This document shows, piece by piece, positions 55,408 through 64,000 of a stretch of DNA of 64,000 nt. Each line of letters opens with the position of its first letter. Position 1 is the first letter of the stretch. The position numbers were made by a program, and so were the translations under genes. Source of the DNA: Aureimonas sp. AU20 (GTDB lineage Bacteria; Pseudomonadota; Alphaproteobacteria; Rhizobiales; Rhizobiaceae); the NCBI RefSeq assembly GCF_001442755.1, contig NZ_CP006367.1:682001-746000 (forward strand), read 5' to 3'. The notes beneath the pieces were generated by a model. It worked only from the letters and a program-made list of their open reading frames with translations. It searched no databases and was not told the DNA's origin.

Positions 55408-56406
55408 ATGTCCCGTTTCGACCTCCTGACGATCGGCAATGCCATCGTCGACATCCTCTCGCGCACCGACGACGCCTTCCTGCGCGAGGCGGGGATCGAA
55501 AAAGGGGCCATGACTCTGGTCGACACGGCCCGCGCCCTCGACATCTACGGCCGCATGGGCACGGCCATCGAAATGTCGGGCGGCAGCGCCGCCAACACGG
55601 CCGCCGGCCTCGTCTCGCTCGGTGGACGCGGCGCCTATTTCGGCAAGGTCTCGGACGACCAGCTCGGCACGATCTTCGCCCACGACATCCAGGCGCTCGG
55701 CGTCCACTACCAGACCCGGCCGCTCGCCGGCGATCCGCCCACCGCCCGCTGCATGATCCTCGTCACGCCCGACGGCGAGCGTTCCATGAACACCTATCTC
55801 GGCGCCTGCGTCGAGCTCGGGCCCGAGGACATCGAGGAATCCGTCGTCGCCGACAGTCTCGTCACCTATTTCGAAGGCTATCTCTGGGACCCGCCGCGCG
55901 CCAAGGACGCCATTCTCCAAGCCGCCGCCATCGCCCATCGCAACGGACGCGAGATGGCCATGACTTTGTCCGATTCCTTCTGCGTCCATCGCTACCGCGC
56001 CGAGTTCCTCGACCTCATGCGCTCCGGCACGGTCGACATCGTCTTCGCCAACGAGTCCGAAGCCCTCGCGCTCTACGAGACCGAGGATCTCGACGACGCG
56101 CTCGCCCGCATCGGTGCCGACACCAAGCGCCTCGCCATCGTCACCCGCGGGCCGGACGGCTGCGTCGTGATCGAGGGCGGCCAGGCCACGGCCTATCCCG
56201 CCACCGCCGTCGATACGTTGGTCGACACGACCGGCGCCGGCGACCTCTTCGCCAGCGGCTTCCTGCGCGGCTACACCGCCGGCCTCGGCCACGAAAAGAG
56301 CGCCGCCCTCGGTGCCCTCGCCGCCGGCCACATCATCACCCAGATCGGCCCCCGCCCCCAGACGCCCCTGATCGATCTGCCCGGCGCACGGGCGCTGTTG
56401 GGCTGA
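55408..56406 (+). CDS. PfkB-family kinase, adenosine kinase-like
   Basis: A sugar/nucleoside kinase, 332 residues. N-terminal IGNAIVDILSRTDDAFL and EMSGGSAANTAAGLVSLGG, ATP motif DTTGAGDLFASGFLRG with the catalytic Asp (second PfkB signature) and NESEALALY. The pattern is that of the bacterial adenosine kinase-like group; substrate not proven. Ends just before the second hairpin element. Confidence 0.92.
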   Translation: MSRFDLLTIGNAIVDILSRTDDAFLREAGIEKGAMTLVDTARALDIYGRMGTAIEMSGGSAANTAAGLVSLGGRGAYFGKVSDDQLGTIFAHDIQALGVHYQTRPLAGDPPTARCMILVTPDGERSMNTYLGACVELGPEDIEESVVADSLVTYFEGYLWDPPRAKDAILQAAAIAHRNGREMAMTLSDSFCVHRYRAEFLDLMRSGTVDIVFANESEALALYETEDLDDALARIGADTKRLAIVTRGPDGCVVIEGGQATAYPATAVDTLVDTTGAGDLFASGFLRGYTAGLGHEKSAALGALAAGHIITQIGPRPQTPLIDLPGARALLG

Positions 56407-56414
56407 GGGGAGAG

Positions 56415-56597
56415 GCAGGGGACGGCCGTCCCCTGCACCCCTGCCAGGGGCCGAGGCCCCTGGACCCCGTTTCCTTTCGAGCTGATGTCCGACCCCAGGG
56501 AGGGCCGCTGGCCCTCTCTGGGGTCGGAAAAGAGTCCCGAAAGAACGCGGGGGTTCCGGGGCGTCAGGCCCCGGGCGGGGCACGGGGCGGCAGCCCC
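56415..56597. repeat. Multi-hairpin convergent-gap element, copy B
   Basis: Fills the gap between the adenosine-kinase-like gene and the converging comM. Hairpins in the same order as copy A: a perfect 11-bp stem 56415-56436; CCAGGGGCC-GA-GGCCCCTGG at 56444-56463 (one copy only); a central 19-bp stem 56488-56506/56510-56528 with one G-T pair; 56556-56562/56568-56574; 56584-56597. Compared with copy A, five central pairs differ and all are compensated. Confidence 0.88.
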
Positions 56598-56615
56598 GCC
56601 ATTCCCCTCAGCCCA

Positions 56616-58148
56616 TCAAGCCGCCTGCAGGCGCTCGGGCAGGCTGCGATAGGACAGGGCTTCGGCGAGATGGGGGCGGCCGATGGCATCGGCGCCGGCG
56701 AGATCGGCGATGGTGCGGGCGACCTTCAGAACGCGGTGATAGGCGCGGGCGGACAGGCGCATGCGCTCGGCGGCGTCGCGCAAGAGGGCGAGGCCGGCGC
56801 TATCGGGCGCGGCGGCTTGTTCCAGCCGGTCGGCCGGGCAGCGGGCGTTGGTGGTGCCGGGAGCCAGGCCAAGAGCTTCGTAGCGTCGGCTCTGGAGGGC
56901 GCGGGCGGCTTCGACGCGGGCGCGAACCACGGCGGAAGGTTCGGAGGCGCCGGGCTGGATGAGATCCAGCGCGGTGACGGCGGGCACGTCGACGCGCAGG
57001 TCGATCCGATCGAGCAGCGGGCCGGAAAGACGGCCCTGATAGTCGCTGACACAGCGTGGGCCCCGCGCGCAGACATGGCCCGGCTCGCCGGCCATGCCGC
57101 AGCGGCAGGGGTTCATGGCGGCGACGAGTTGGAACGCGGCAGGATAGGTCACGCGGTGGTTGGCGCGGGCGATGACGCACTCGCCGGTCTCGATCGGCTG
57201 GCGCAGCGAGTCGAGCACGGAGGGCGTGAACTCCGGCAACTCGTCCAGAAACAGGACGCCGTGATGGGCCAGCGAGACCTCGCCCGGCCGGGCGCGCTGC
57301 CCGCCGCCCACCATGGCGGCCATTGAGGCGGAATGATGCGGCGCGCGGAACGGCCGGCGGGCGGAGAGGCGCCCTTCCGAAAGCTCCCCGGCGACGGAGG
57401 CGATCATCGAGACGTCGAGCAGTTCGCGCGGGCCGAGAGGCGGCAGAAGCGAGGGCAGACGCTGCGCCAGCATGGACTTGCCCGAGCCGGGCGGCCCCAC
57501 CATCAGAAGGTTATGATTTCCGGCCGCCGCGATCTCCAGCGCGCGCTTGGGGATTGTCTGTCCCTTGATATCCTGAAGGTCGGGAAGCGGATGGGCGCTG
57601 GCGTCCTCGAGCGTCGGCTCGGGCCGGGCGAGGCGCTGCGTGCCGCGAAAATGATTGGCGACCTGGATGAGCGAGCGGGGCGCCAGAATGTCCATCTCGG
57701 GATCGGCCCAGGCCGCCTCTGACCCGCCGCCCTCCGGGCAGATGAGGCCGAGACCGAGCGCGTTGGCGGCCATGGCGGCGGGCAGGACGCCGCTGACCGG
57801 CGTCACCAGCCCGTCCAGCGAGAGCTCGCCCAGCACGACGAAGCGCTGAAGCGCGTCGGCCGGAATGGCGCCGAGCGCGGCCATGAGGCCGAGCGCGATG
57901 GGCAGGTCGTAATGCGAGCCTTCTTTTGGAAGGTCGGCGGGCGCCAGATTGACGGTGACGCGCTTGGGCGGCATGGCGAGGCCCGAAGCGTGCAAGGCGG
58001 CCTGAACGCGCTCGCGGCTTTCCGTCACCGCCTTGTCAGCCAAACCCACGATGCTCATGCCGACCTTGCCGGGCGCCACCAGAACCTGCACATCGACCGG
58101 CACCGCCTCGACGCCCTGAAAGGCGACGGTTCTCACGCGCGATACCAT
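56616..58148 (-). CDS. comM: ComM/YifB-family Mg-chelatase-like AAA+ ATPase
   Basis: A hexameric helicase that promotes branch migration in natural transformation (Vibrio, Haemophilus). It has 510 residues: N-terminal lon-like fold (VDVQVLVAPGKVGMSIVGLADKAV), AAA+ core with Walker A VGPPGSGKSML and Walker B GVLFLDELPEF, zinc-finger cysteines in MNPCRCGMAGEPGHVC, and the C-terminal Mg_chelatase_C domain with LSARAYHRVLKVARTIADL. Intact. No competence genes adjoin it. Confidence 0.95.
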   Translation of the reverse strand: MVSRVRTVAFQGVEAVPVDVQVLVAPGKVGMSIVGLADKAVTESRERVQAALHASGLAMPPKRVTVNLAPADLPKEGSHYDLPIALGLMAALGAIPADALQRFVVLGELSLDGLVTPVSGVLPAAMAANALGLGLICPEGGGSEAAWADPEMDILAPRSLIQVANHFRGTQRLARPEPTLEDASAHPLPDLQDIKGQTIPKRALEIAAAGNHNLLMVGPPGSGKSMLAQRLPSLLPPLGPRELLDVSMIASVAGELSEGRLSARRPFRAPHHSASMAAMVGGGQRARPGEVSLAHHGVLFLDELPEFTPSVLDSLRQPIETGECVIARANHRVTYPAAFQLVAAMNPCRCGMAGEPGHVCARGPRCVSDYQGRLSGPLLDRIDLRVDVPAVTALDLIQPGASEPSAVVRARVEAARALQSRRYEALGLAPGTTNARCPADRLEQAAAPDSAGLALLRDAAERMRLSARAYHRVLKVARTIADLAGADAIGRPHLAEALSYRSLPERLQAA

Positions 58149-58249
58149 GCCCGCCTTTCGATTCCAGTTTCATTCTAGGGGCGAGACTAAGTCGCGCTCG
58201 GCGTGTGCGCAAGGACGCTCGAGAATCGTTTGGCCCGGACGCGCTCTCC

Positions 58250-58780
58250 ATGTTCAATGCCGTGATGATCACGACCGAGAGCCTCCATCTTCGTCCGCTT
58301 TCCGCCGCCGATTTCGAACAGCATCACGAGCTGAACGGGCATCCCGAGGTGTTCCGTTATCTCGGTGGAAAGCCGACTTCGCGGGAGGCGAGCTGGAACC
58401 GCTGCCTGGCCCAGGTGGGCCATTGGGTCAGCTTCGGCTACGGCATGTTCACGATCGAGGAGAAGGTCAGCGGTCGCTTGATCGGACGCGCGGGCCTGTT
58501 TCGATCGGAGCGTGGGCTCGGCCCCGATTTCGATCCGTTTCCCGAATCAGGCTGGATTCTTCATCCGTCCGTCTGGGGCCTGGGCTATGCCCGGGAAGCC
58601 GTTCTAGCCTCCCATGAATGGTTCGACATGGCGCATCGCACGGCGCGGACGGTGTGCATCATCAGCCCGGATAACGCCGCCTCGCTGAAGATCGCGCGAC
58701 AACTCGGCTACGCCGAGACCGGCACTGTTGCGTATCAAGGAGACGATGTCCTGACTCTCACCCGGTTCGTCGCGGCTTAA
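58250..58780 (+). CDS. GNAT-family acetyltransferase (RimJ/RimL-like)
   Basis: A protein of 176 residues, Acetyltransf_3 type: TTESLHLRPLSAADFEQHHEL at the start, GYGMFTIEEKVSGRLIGRAGL, acetyl-CoA loop HPSVWGLGYAREAV, and SPDNAASLKIARQLGYAETG. Start at ATG 58250 (MFNAVM) or 58265. Substrate unknown. Divergent from comM. Confidence 0.9.
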   Translation: MFNAVMITTESLHLRPLSAADFEQHHELNGHPEVFRYLGGKPTSREASWNRCLAQVGHWVSFGYGMFTIEEKVSGRLIGRAGLFRSERGLGPDFDPFPESGWILHPSVWGLGYAREAVLASHEWFDMAHRTARTVCIISPDNAASLKIARQLGYAETGTVAYQGDDVLTLTRFVAA

Positions 58781-58849
58781 GCGAACGAAGTCACGCATTC
58801 CGGACGATCGCAGAGAGTTTTCCCGATCGAGCTCGTCAAAACTCCAGGC

Positions 58850-58889
58850 ACACTCCCAAAAACAAAGGCGGCGCCCTGCGGCGCCGCCT
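58850..58889 (-). terminator. Rho-independent terminator of the SH3-domain gene
   Basis: A 10-bp perfect stem AGGCGGCGCC (58866-58875) with its complement (58880-58889), a CTGC loop, followed on the minus strand by TTGTTTTTGGG. Confidence 0.88.
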
Positions 58890-58897
58890 CGATGCGG

Positions 58898-59527
58898 TCA
58901 GTAATCTTCCCAGCCGGGCGGCGGTGGGGGCGGGGGCGGCGGGCCGTCCTCGAAACGGTCCCGGTCTCGCCGGCCCTCGAACCGGTCGCGGTCCCGCTCG
59001 AAGCGGTCGCGGCGGTCCCGCTCCCAGCCGGGAGGCGGCGGGGGAGGAGGCGGGGGCGGCGCGTCGTAATAGCCGCTGTAGCGCGGGCGCGGCGGCGGGG
59101 GCGGGCCACGGTCGAAGATGCGCGGCCCGTAGATGCCGTCCCAGCGCCTGCGGTCGCGGTAGAAGTCGCGGTCGCGATAGTGGTTGTCCCAGTAGCGGCC
59201 GAAGGAATAGGTGACCGTCGGCGCCCCGATATAGCCGACGACGCGCGGCCCGGTGTAGCGCTGGCCGCCCCGGACATAGGCGAGATAGCTGGAGGAGATC
59301 CAGCCGCGCTGTCCGTAGAAGTCCACGTCGCACCAGGCGCGGTTGGCCAGGCACCCGAAGACATGCACCTCCTCGCCGCCGCGCACGACGTTCACCGGCG
59401 GATAGGCCGTGGACGGGCCGGCGCGCAGGTTGACGTTCGTGGTGGCGATGGCCGAGGCGGCGCTGGCAAGGCCGGGCACGAGAGCGGCGCCAGCCAGGAC
59501 CAGGGAGAAGAGACGAGCTTTCGTCAT
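58898..59527 (-). CDS. Exported SH3-domain protein with poly-proline and Arg/Asp tails
   Basis: A protein of 209 residues. Signal peptide cleaved near ASAASA (about 22-25). A bacterial SH3 (SH3_3) domain covers about 28-90: TTNVNLRAGPSTAYP, VRGGEEVHVFGCLANRAWCDVDFYGQRGWISSSYL. The rest is low complexity: YRDRDFYRDRRRW, a run of ten prolines ending GWERD, an Arg/Asp/Phe repeat (DRFERDRDRFEG), then a second proline run ending GWEDY. Likely periplasmic, binding cell wall or protein partners. Confidence 0.85.
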   Translation of the reverse strand: MTKARLFSLVLAGAALVPGLASAASAIATTNVNLRAGPSTAYPPVNVVRGGEEVHVFGCLANRAWCDVDFYGQRGWISSSYLAYVRGGQRYTGPRVVGYIGAPTVTYSFGRYWDNHYRDRDFYRDRRRWDGIYGPRIFDRGPPPPPRPRYSGYYDAPPPPPPPPPPGWERDRRDRFERDRDRFEGRRDRDRFEDGPPPPPPPPPGWEDY

Positions 59528-59668
59528 GATGGAACCATCCGGATGGAGGCGCGAGTTCGATGATGCCAATCTAATGCGGCCAAGCCGAACGGGGTCCGAA
59601 CGCCCCGTTCAGCCCGCGTTCAGAAATGCGCGGAGGCTCCGCCGGTTGCGCGAGGCCGCGCGAACCGC

Positions 59669-60607
59669 TCAGCGCTTGGCCTCGACCGCATCCCAGAACA
59701 GGGCGGCGATGTCGGCGCCGCCGAAGCGCTTCACCTCGCGGATGCCTGTCGGGGAGGTGACGTTGATCTCGGTGAGATAGTCGCCGATCACGTCGATGCC
59801 CACGAACACCTGACCGCGTTCCTTCAGCTTGGGGCCGATGCGCTCGCAGATTTCACGCTCGCGCGCGGTGAGCTCGGTCGGCTCGGCTCGCCCGCCCACA
59901 TGCATGTTGGAGCGCGCGTCGGTCTCGGAAGGCACGCGGTTGATCGCGCCCACCGGCTCGCCGTCGATCAGGATGACGCGCTTGTCGCCCTTGCGCACGT
60001 CCTTGAGATAGCGCTGCGCGATGAAGGGCTCGCGGAACAGGAGCGCGAAGGTCTCCAGGAACGAGGAGAGGTTGCGGTCGTCCTTGGTCAGGTGGAAGAC
60101 GCCGGCGCCGCCGTTGCCATAGAGCGGCTTCAGGACGATCTCGCCGAACTCGGCGCGGAAGGCCGCGATCTCGGCCGGGTCCTTGGTGATGATCGTCTCC
60201 GGCATGAGATCGGCGAACTCGGTGACGAAGATCTTCTCCGGCATGTTGCGGACCCAGGCCGGGTCGTTGACCACCAGCGTCTTGGGATGGATGCGCTCCA
60301 AGATATGGGTGGAGGTGATGTAGTTCATGTCGAAGGGCGGGTCCTGGCGCAGAAGCACCACGTCCATGGTCGAGAGATCGACCTTGTGCGGCTCGCCCAG
60401 CGTGAAATGCTTGCCCTGCTCCTCGACGAGGTTCAGCGTCTCCACCCGCGCGGTGGCGACGCCGTCGCGCAGCGACAAACGGTCCGGCGTGTAGTGGAAG
60501 AGCTGGTGCCCGCGCCGCTCGGCTTCGAGGCAGAGGGCGAAGGTGGAATCGCCCTTGATGGTGATGCCCGACACATGGTCCATCTGGACCGCGACCTTGA
60601 GCGACAT
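59669..60607 (-). CDS. gshB: Glutathione synthetase
   Basis: ATP-dependent joining of gamma-glutamylcysteine and glycine. It has 312 residues, prokaryotic ATP-grasp type. It starts [65 protein letters not shown] (ATP loop) and the C-terminal [21 protein letters not shown] are all present. ATG 60607; the longer open frame is not used. gshA is not in the window. Confidence 0.97.
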   Translation of the reverse strand: MSLKVAVQMDHVSGITIKGDSTFALCLEAERRGHQLFHYTPDRLSLRDGVATARVETLNLVEEQGKHFTLGEPHKVDLSTMDVVLLRQDPPFDMNYITSTHILERIHPKTLVVNDPAWVRNMPEKIFVTEFADLMPETIITKDPAEIAAFRAEFGEIVLKPLYGNGGAGVFHLTKDDRNLSSFLETFALLFREPFIAQRYLKDVRKGDKRVILIDGEPVGAINRVPSETDARSNMHVGGRAEPTELTAREREICERIGPKLKERGQVFVGIDVIGDYLTEINVTSPTGIREVKRFGGADIAALFWDAVEAKR

Positions 60608-60823
60608 GCGGTGTGTTCCCCGAACGGTTCCGTCCCCGCCGAGGTAGAGGGGAACGGGGCCTCTGTCCACGGGGCGGGGCGGATCGTGACCCGCCGGCCA
60701 CAGGCGCGCCCAAGCGCGAAAGGTCTCACGCCATGGTGATGGCGGGCGCCGCCGCCCCCGTTGCGGCTGAGGGAGGAGGCGCTAAAGCCGACGCTCCATC
60801 TCCCCAGCAGAAATCGGTTTCCC

Positions 60824-61432
60824 ATGGTTTTCAGGTTGCTCGCGGCGCTCGCCTTCGCCGCGTTTCTGTCCGGCTGCGCCAGGCCCGTGGTCGAGACGAC
60901 CGGCCCGCTCGCCGTGCGCGAGGTGAGCGTCAGCGCCATCGAATCGCTGAAACCCGAGACCGACATTCTCTCGCTGGTTCGCCAGACCGTTCCCTCGCAG
61001 ATCATCGGCATCAGCGAAGGCAAGGCGACGAAGGTGGAGGTGACGCTGGTTCTCCTCGCCTACAAGAACCCGCTCATGTCGCTTCTGGCGGGAGACGCCA
61101 ACAAGCTGGGCGCCACCGTGGTGCTGCGCGACACGGCCGGCACGGAGCTTTCGCGCTTCAACGTCCTGTCGCTCGACCAGACCCTGGTGAATGGCATTGC
61201 CGGGGCCATGCTGTCCATCGCGCAGGACCGGGCGCGGGTGGATCGCGCCCTGGCGCGCGATCTCGCCAGCACCATCGAAAAGCGCATCTACGGCCAGACC
61301 AGCCGTCCGGTCATGGTGCCGGAACTCGCCGCGCCCTTTTCAAGGGGGCAGGCCGCTTCGCCCGTCGCGCCCTCGATGCCGCCGGAGCCCCATGACCCTC
61401 GCCCCGCCAGCAGCCCCGGCGCGGGCGTCTGA
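60824..61432 (+). CDS. Hypothetical lipoprotein
   Basis: A protein of 202 residues. Textbook lipoprotein signal: MVFRLLAALAFAAFLSGC with lipobox LSGC and anchored Cys18. The mature part (about 19-165) has mixed alpha/beta character (TKVEVTLVLLAYKNPLMSLLAGDANKLGATVVLRD) and a Pro/Ala/Ser-rich C-terminus. No family is recognised with confidence. Divergent from gshB. Confidence 0.8.
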   Translation: MVFRLLAALAFAAFLSGCARPVVETTGPLAVREVSVSAIESLKPETDILSLVRQTVPSQIIGISEGKATKVEVTLVLLAYKNPLMSLLAGDANKLGATVVLRDTAGTELSRFNVLSLDQTLVNGIAGAMLSIAQDRARVDRALARDLASTIEKRIYGQTSRPVMVPELAAPFSRGQAASPVAPSMPPEPHDPRPASSPGAGV

Positions 61433-61453
61433 GGGTTCGGCTGGAGAGCGTCT

Positions 61454-61852
61454 CTAAAGCGTCCCCCGCCACGCGTCCTTCACATGAACCGGCCAGCGGC
61501 GAGGGAGGACGGCGACGATGTCGAAGCGCATGGAGAGGCCGGCAGTGCGCTTCTGGCGGGACAGCCAGAGATCGGCGGCGCGCTCGATGCGCGCCTGGGC
61601 GGCGGGCGTCACGGCGTTCATGGCCGCTTCCAGCGTCGGGCGCGCCTTCACCTCGACGATGGCGACCAGCGCGCCGCGCCGGGCGACGAGATCGATTTCG
61701 CCGGACGGGGTGCGATAGCGCACGGCGAGAATGCGGTAGCCCTTGAGGCGCAGCGCCCAGGCCGCCAGCATCTCGGCCCGGTGGCCCTTGCGGAAGAAGG
61801 CGCGCTTGCGCTGGAGGCCGGGCTTCGCGCCATCGCCGCCGGCCCGGCTCAT
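61454..61852 (-). CDS. yraN: YraN (UPF0102) family endonuclease-like protein
   Basis: A protein of 132 residues with a PD-(D/E)xK nuclease-like core: [39 protein letters not shown], then the C-terminal [20 protein letters not shown]. Cellular role uncertain. Its start overlaps the rsmI stop (ATGA), the standard rsmI-yraN order. Confidence 0.93.
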   Translation of the reverse strand: MSRAGGDGAKPGLQRKRAFFRKGHRAEMLAAWALRLKGYRILAVRYRTPSGEIDLVARRGALVAIVEVKARPTLEAAMNAVTPAAQARIERAADLWLSRQKRTAGLSMRFDIVAVLPRRWPVHVKDAWRGTL

Positions 61853-62805
61853 TCGCCCTTCAACTCCAGCGCGCGGGCGTAGAGGTCGCGGCGGGAAAGG
61901 CCGGTGAGCTTCACCGCCTCCTGCGCGGCCTTTGCCGGCTTCATCTCGGCGAGAAGCCCGCGCAGGATCGTGTCGACATCGCCGCTGGTCGCGGCCGCGT
62001 CCTCGCCGGGCGGGCCGACGCAGACGACGATCTCGCCGCGAACCCGCTCTTGCGCGGCAAACAGGTGGCTCAGTTCGGGCAGCGTGCCGCGATAGATCGT
62101 CTCGTAGGCCTTGGTCAGCTCTCGGCAGACGGCGGCTGGGCGCGCGCCCAGCACCTCAGCCATGGCGGCGAGGCTCTCAGCGATCCGGTGCGGCGCCTCG
62201 AAGAAGAGAAGCGTGCCGGGAATGCGGGCGAGCGTTTCCAGCTTGGTGACGCGCGCGCCGTCCTTCACGGGCAGGAAGCCGGCAAAGAAGAAGCTGTCGG
62301 ACGGCAGGCCGGACGCGAGAAGAGCGGCCAGCGGCGCCGATGCGCCGGGAATGGGAATGACGGGAAGGCCGCGCTTGATCGCCTCCTCGCCCAGCCGGAA
62401 GCCGGGGTCGGACACGAGCGGCGTGCCGGCGTCGGACACGAGCGCGACCGAGCGGCCGGCTTCCAGCTCGGCCAGGAGCCCCGCGCCCGCCTCGGCGGCG
62501 TTGTGGTCGTGATAGGCGACGAGGCGGCGGCGGATGCCGTAGCGGGCGAGAAGCTTCTGCGTGACGCGCGTGTCCTCGCAGGCGAGCCAGTCCGCCCCGG
62601 CGATGACGTCCAGCGCCCGCAGCGTGATGTCGGAAAGATTGCCGATCGGCGTCGCCACGAGATAGAGCGCCGGCTCGGGTTTTTGCGCGCGCAGCGTCGC
62701 GCCGCGCACGAGAAAGCTCGCGCCGGACTCCGTGCCGTGATCCTCCACCACCACATCGTCCGGCAGCGTATCGTCGTTCTGGTGGTCGTCGGCCATGTCG
62801 CTCAT
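61849..62805 (-). CDS. rsmI: 16S rRNA (cytidine-1402-2'-O)-methyltransferase
   Basis: Methylates C1402 in the ribosomal P-site decoding region. It has 318 residues, tetrapyrrole-methylase fold: [73 protein letters not shown]-terminal extension of about 40 residues. Overlaps ynfA and yraN by ATGA at both ends. Confidence 0.96.
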   Translation of the reverse strand: MSDMADDHQNDDTLPDDVVVEDHGTESGASFLVRGATLRAQKPEPALYLVATPIGNLSDITLRALDVIAGADWLACEDTRVTQKLLARYGIRRRLVAYHDHNAAEAGAGLLAELEAGRSVALVSDAGTPLVSDPGFRLGEEAIKRGLPVIPIPGASAPLAALLASGLPSDSFFFAGFLPVKDGARVTKLETLARIPGTLLFFEAPHRIAESLAAMAEVLGARPAAVCRELTKAYETIYRGTLPELSHLFAAQERVRGEIVVCVGPPGEDAAATSGDVDTILRGLLAEMKPAKAAQEAVKLTGLSRRDLYARALELKGE

Positions 62806-63143
62806 GCGGCGCCCCGGGGTGCGAAGAGGATGAGGCTCGCGCCGCCGAGACAGAGCGCGGCGCCGGCGAGATCGAACCGGTCGGGCCGCACGCCCTCGAC
62901 GGCCCAGAGCCAGACGAGCGAGACCAGGATGTAGACCCCGCCATAGGCGGCATAGGCACGACCGGCAAAGGCGGCGTCGACCCGGGTCAGAAGAACAGCG
63001 AAAAGAACGAGGCAGGCAAGGCCCGGTGCGAGCCAGAGCGCAGAGCGCCCGAGCCGCACCACCGCCCAGAAGGCAAAGCAGCCCGCGATCTCAGCGAGCG
63101 CCGCCAGGGCGTAGAGCGCCAGCGTGGCGGCCGGGCCGCTCAA
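62802..63143 (-). CDS. ynfA: YnfA-family (UPF0060) inner-membrane protein
   Basis: A protein of 113 residues with four transmembrane helices of the small-multidrug-resistance-like YnfA group: [63 protein letters not shown]. No ATG is available; a TTG at 63143 with GGAAAG upstream gives the family length, and a CTG five codons earlier is possible. Stop overlaps the rsmI start. Confidence 0.9.
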   Translation of the reverse strand: MSGPAATLALYALAALAEIAGCFAFWAVVRLGRSALWLAPGLACLVLFAVLLTRVDAAFAGRAYAAYGGVYILVSLVWLWAVEGVRPDRFDLAGAALCLGGASLILFAPRGAA

Positions 63144-63510
63144 GGCCGGGCTTTCCAGGCCAGCGCGGCAGCGCGGAGACGACGCGCCGATACGGAACTG
63201 CCGGAGCGCGGCAGGACAATTTGCGGTGTCGACTCGTCTCGCAATGTTCGGAGGGCGGGCCGGAGCGTCGTCACACCCGCTGCGCTGCCGTGCGCGCCAG
63301 CCGGCGACGATCCCTCGACTAGGTTCCGCCCGGCGGTTCGTTCCGCGCGCCCGAATGTCGGCAAGATGCTGCGCCTCGGACAGGCCGGCGAGGCGAGGTC
63401 GGAGCCAAGGCGCGGAGACTTGGCCCCCGTCGCATCGGAGAGGCAGCGCCTGCCCCGGAGCGACTTCGATGCGTCGCCCAACCGGCGCGCGCCACTTGCC
63501 ACCGCGCCTC
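63144..63510. other. 367-bp region between hemW and ynfA
   Basis: No gene supported in any frame; open frames give Arg-rich translations. I see no strong hairpin or operator. It must contain the promoter of ynfA-rsmI-yraN unless these are read through from hemW. Confidence 0.4.
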
Positions 63511-64000
63511 TCACGCCAGATCGGCGACGACCGCATCCAGCACCAGCATGCCGGCGGGCGTGGCGCGCAGCCGATCGGGGCCGATGCGCTCGATCATGCC
63601 GTGGCGCGTCAGCTCGGCCTCGACCTCGGCGTCGATGTCGCGCCCGGCCAGCTTGCGCCAGCGCTTGAGGTCGATGCCTTCCACGAGGCGCAGGCCCATG
63701 AGCATCAGCTCGTCGGCCTGCTCGTGCGAGGCCAACGCCTCGTCCTCGACCTCGCCCGAATCCCAGTCCTCGACCATTTTCAGCCAGGTCTCGGGATGCT
63801 TCTCGTTGGCCACGGCATGGCGCGCGCCGTCCTTGCCCGGCAGGCGGGCATGGGCGCCGGGGCCGACGCCGGCATAAAGGCCGTAACGCCAATAGGTGAG
63901 ATTGTGGCGCGATTCCGCGCCGGGCGCGGCGTGGTTGGAAATCTCGTAGGCCGGCAGGCCGTGGAACAGCGTCAGCTGCTGCGTCGCCTCGTAGAGATCG
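63511..64000 (-). CDS. hemW: Radical-SAM heme chaperone HemW, C-terminal part
   Basis: The last 162 codons; the 5' part lies beyond the window end. The HemW middle and C-terminal domains are clear: [65 protein letters not shown]. HemW (formerly HemN-like) inserts heme into respiratory enzymes. The radical-SAM cysteine motif is outside the window. Confidence 0.93.
   Translation of the reverse strand, partial: DLYEATQQLTLFHGLPAYEISNHAAPGAESRHNLTYWRYGLYAGVGPGAHARLPGKDGARHAVANEKHPETWLKMVEDWDSGEVEDEALASHEQADELMLMGLRLVEGIDLKRWRKLAGRDIDAEVEAELTRHGMIERIGPDRLRATPAGMLVLDAVVADLA

Overview
This is a gene-dense, roughly two-thirds GC chromosomal window from an alphaproteobacterium. It is most likely a member of the Hyphomicrobiales (Rhizobiales), perhaps Aurantimonadaceae-like. 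The evidence is a BioR-type GntR regulator with BioR boxes at bioY/bioB, an IRO (RirA-type) box before a siderophore receptor, a CtrA box before ftsK, an assimilatory cys cluster with DUF2849 and DUF934 partners, and a CenR/OtpR-like response regulator. The family assignment is inference only. I see no tRNA or rRNA gene, intact insertion sequence, prophage or CRISPR array.

Layout. 1-2.3 kb: 3' end of thiC, then a DUF1348 gene and a TetR regulator behind a perfect 14-bp inverted-repeat operator. 2.4-8.8 kb (minus): assimilatory sulfate reduction, DUF2849-cysI-DUF934-cysH-cysD-cysN plus a tiny membrane ORF, mostly joined by ATGA/GTGA overlaps. CysN carries a membrane segment where many rhizobial homologues carry APS kinase, and CysH is the Fe-S APS-reductase type, so the missing kinase makes sense. 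9-13 kb: a UbiH-type hydroxylase, a diguanylate cyclase and tesB. 13.2-15.1 kb: glnK-amtB behind a sigma-54 promoter. 16-19.3 kb: ftsK. 19.4-24.8 kb: a small Cys-rich orphan, lolA, a lipoprotein, a clpP paralogue, GNAT, an ArsR-SRPBCC pair, a haloacetate-dehalogenase-like hydrolase and an exonuclease III. 25-31.7 kb: TonB siderophore receptor, AraC-methyltransferase fusion, an endonuclease III homologue, a zinc-ribbon protein, and a divergent AraC/aldo-keto reductase pair. 31.8-36.9 kb (minus): DUF4864, gpmA, dapB, an MsbA-like ABC exporter and glk. 37-39.3 kb: bioR-bioY-bioB. 39.4-46.9 kb (minus): mepA, a Gfo/Idh/MocA oxidoreductase, pheT, a membrane protein, pheS, rplT and rpmI. 47.2-52.8 kb: a PAS-like protein, a FdhF/YdeP oxidoreductase, an L,D-transpeptidase, a CenR-like regulator and a cyclic-nucleotide-binding protein. 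53-64 kb: DUF2244, nth with a histone-H1-like tail, an EI24/CysZ-like membrane protein, an adenosine-kinase-like gene, comM, GNAT, an SH3/poly-Pro protein, gshB, a lipoprotein, yraN-rsmI-ynfA, and the 3' end of hemW.

The most unusual non-coding signal is a pair of about 180-207 bp multi-hairpin elements (52795-53001 and 56415-56597). Each fills a gap between two convergent genes. Their central 19-bp stems differ at five base pairs, and all five are compensated, which points to conserved structure rather than conserved sequence. Other regulatory DNA readable by eye includes TetR, ArsR, Fur-like, RirA, BioR, CtrA and sigma-54 sites, an AraC direct-repeat pair, and two unexplained long inverted repeats (32271-32343 and 50559-50718).
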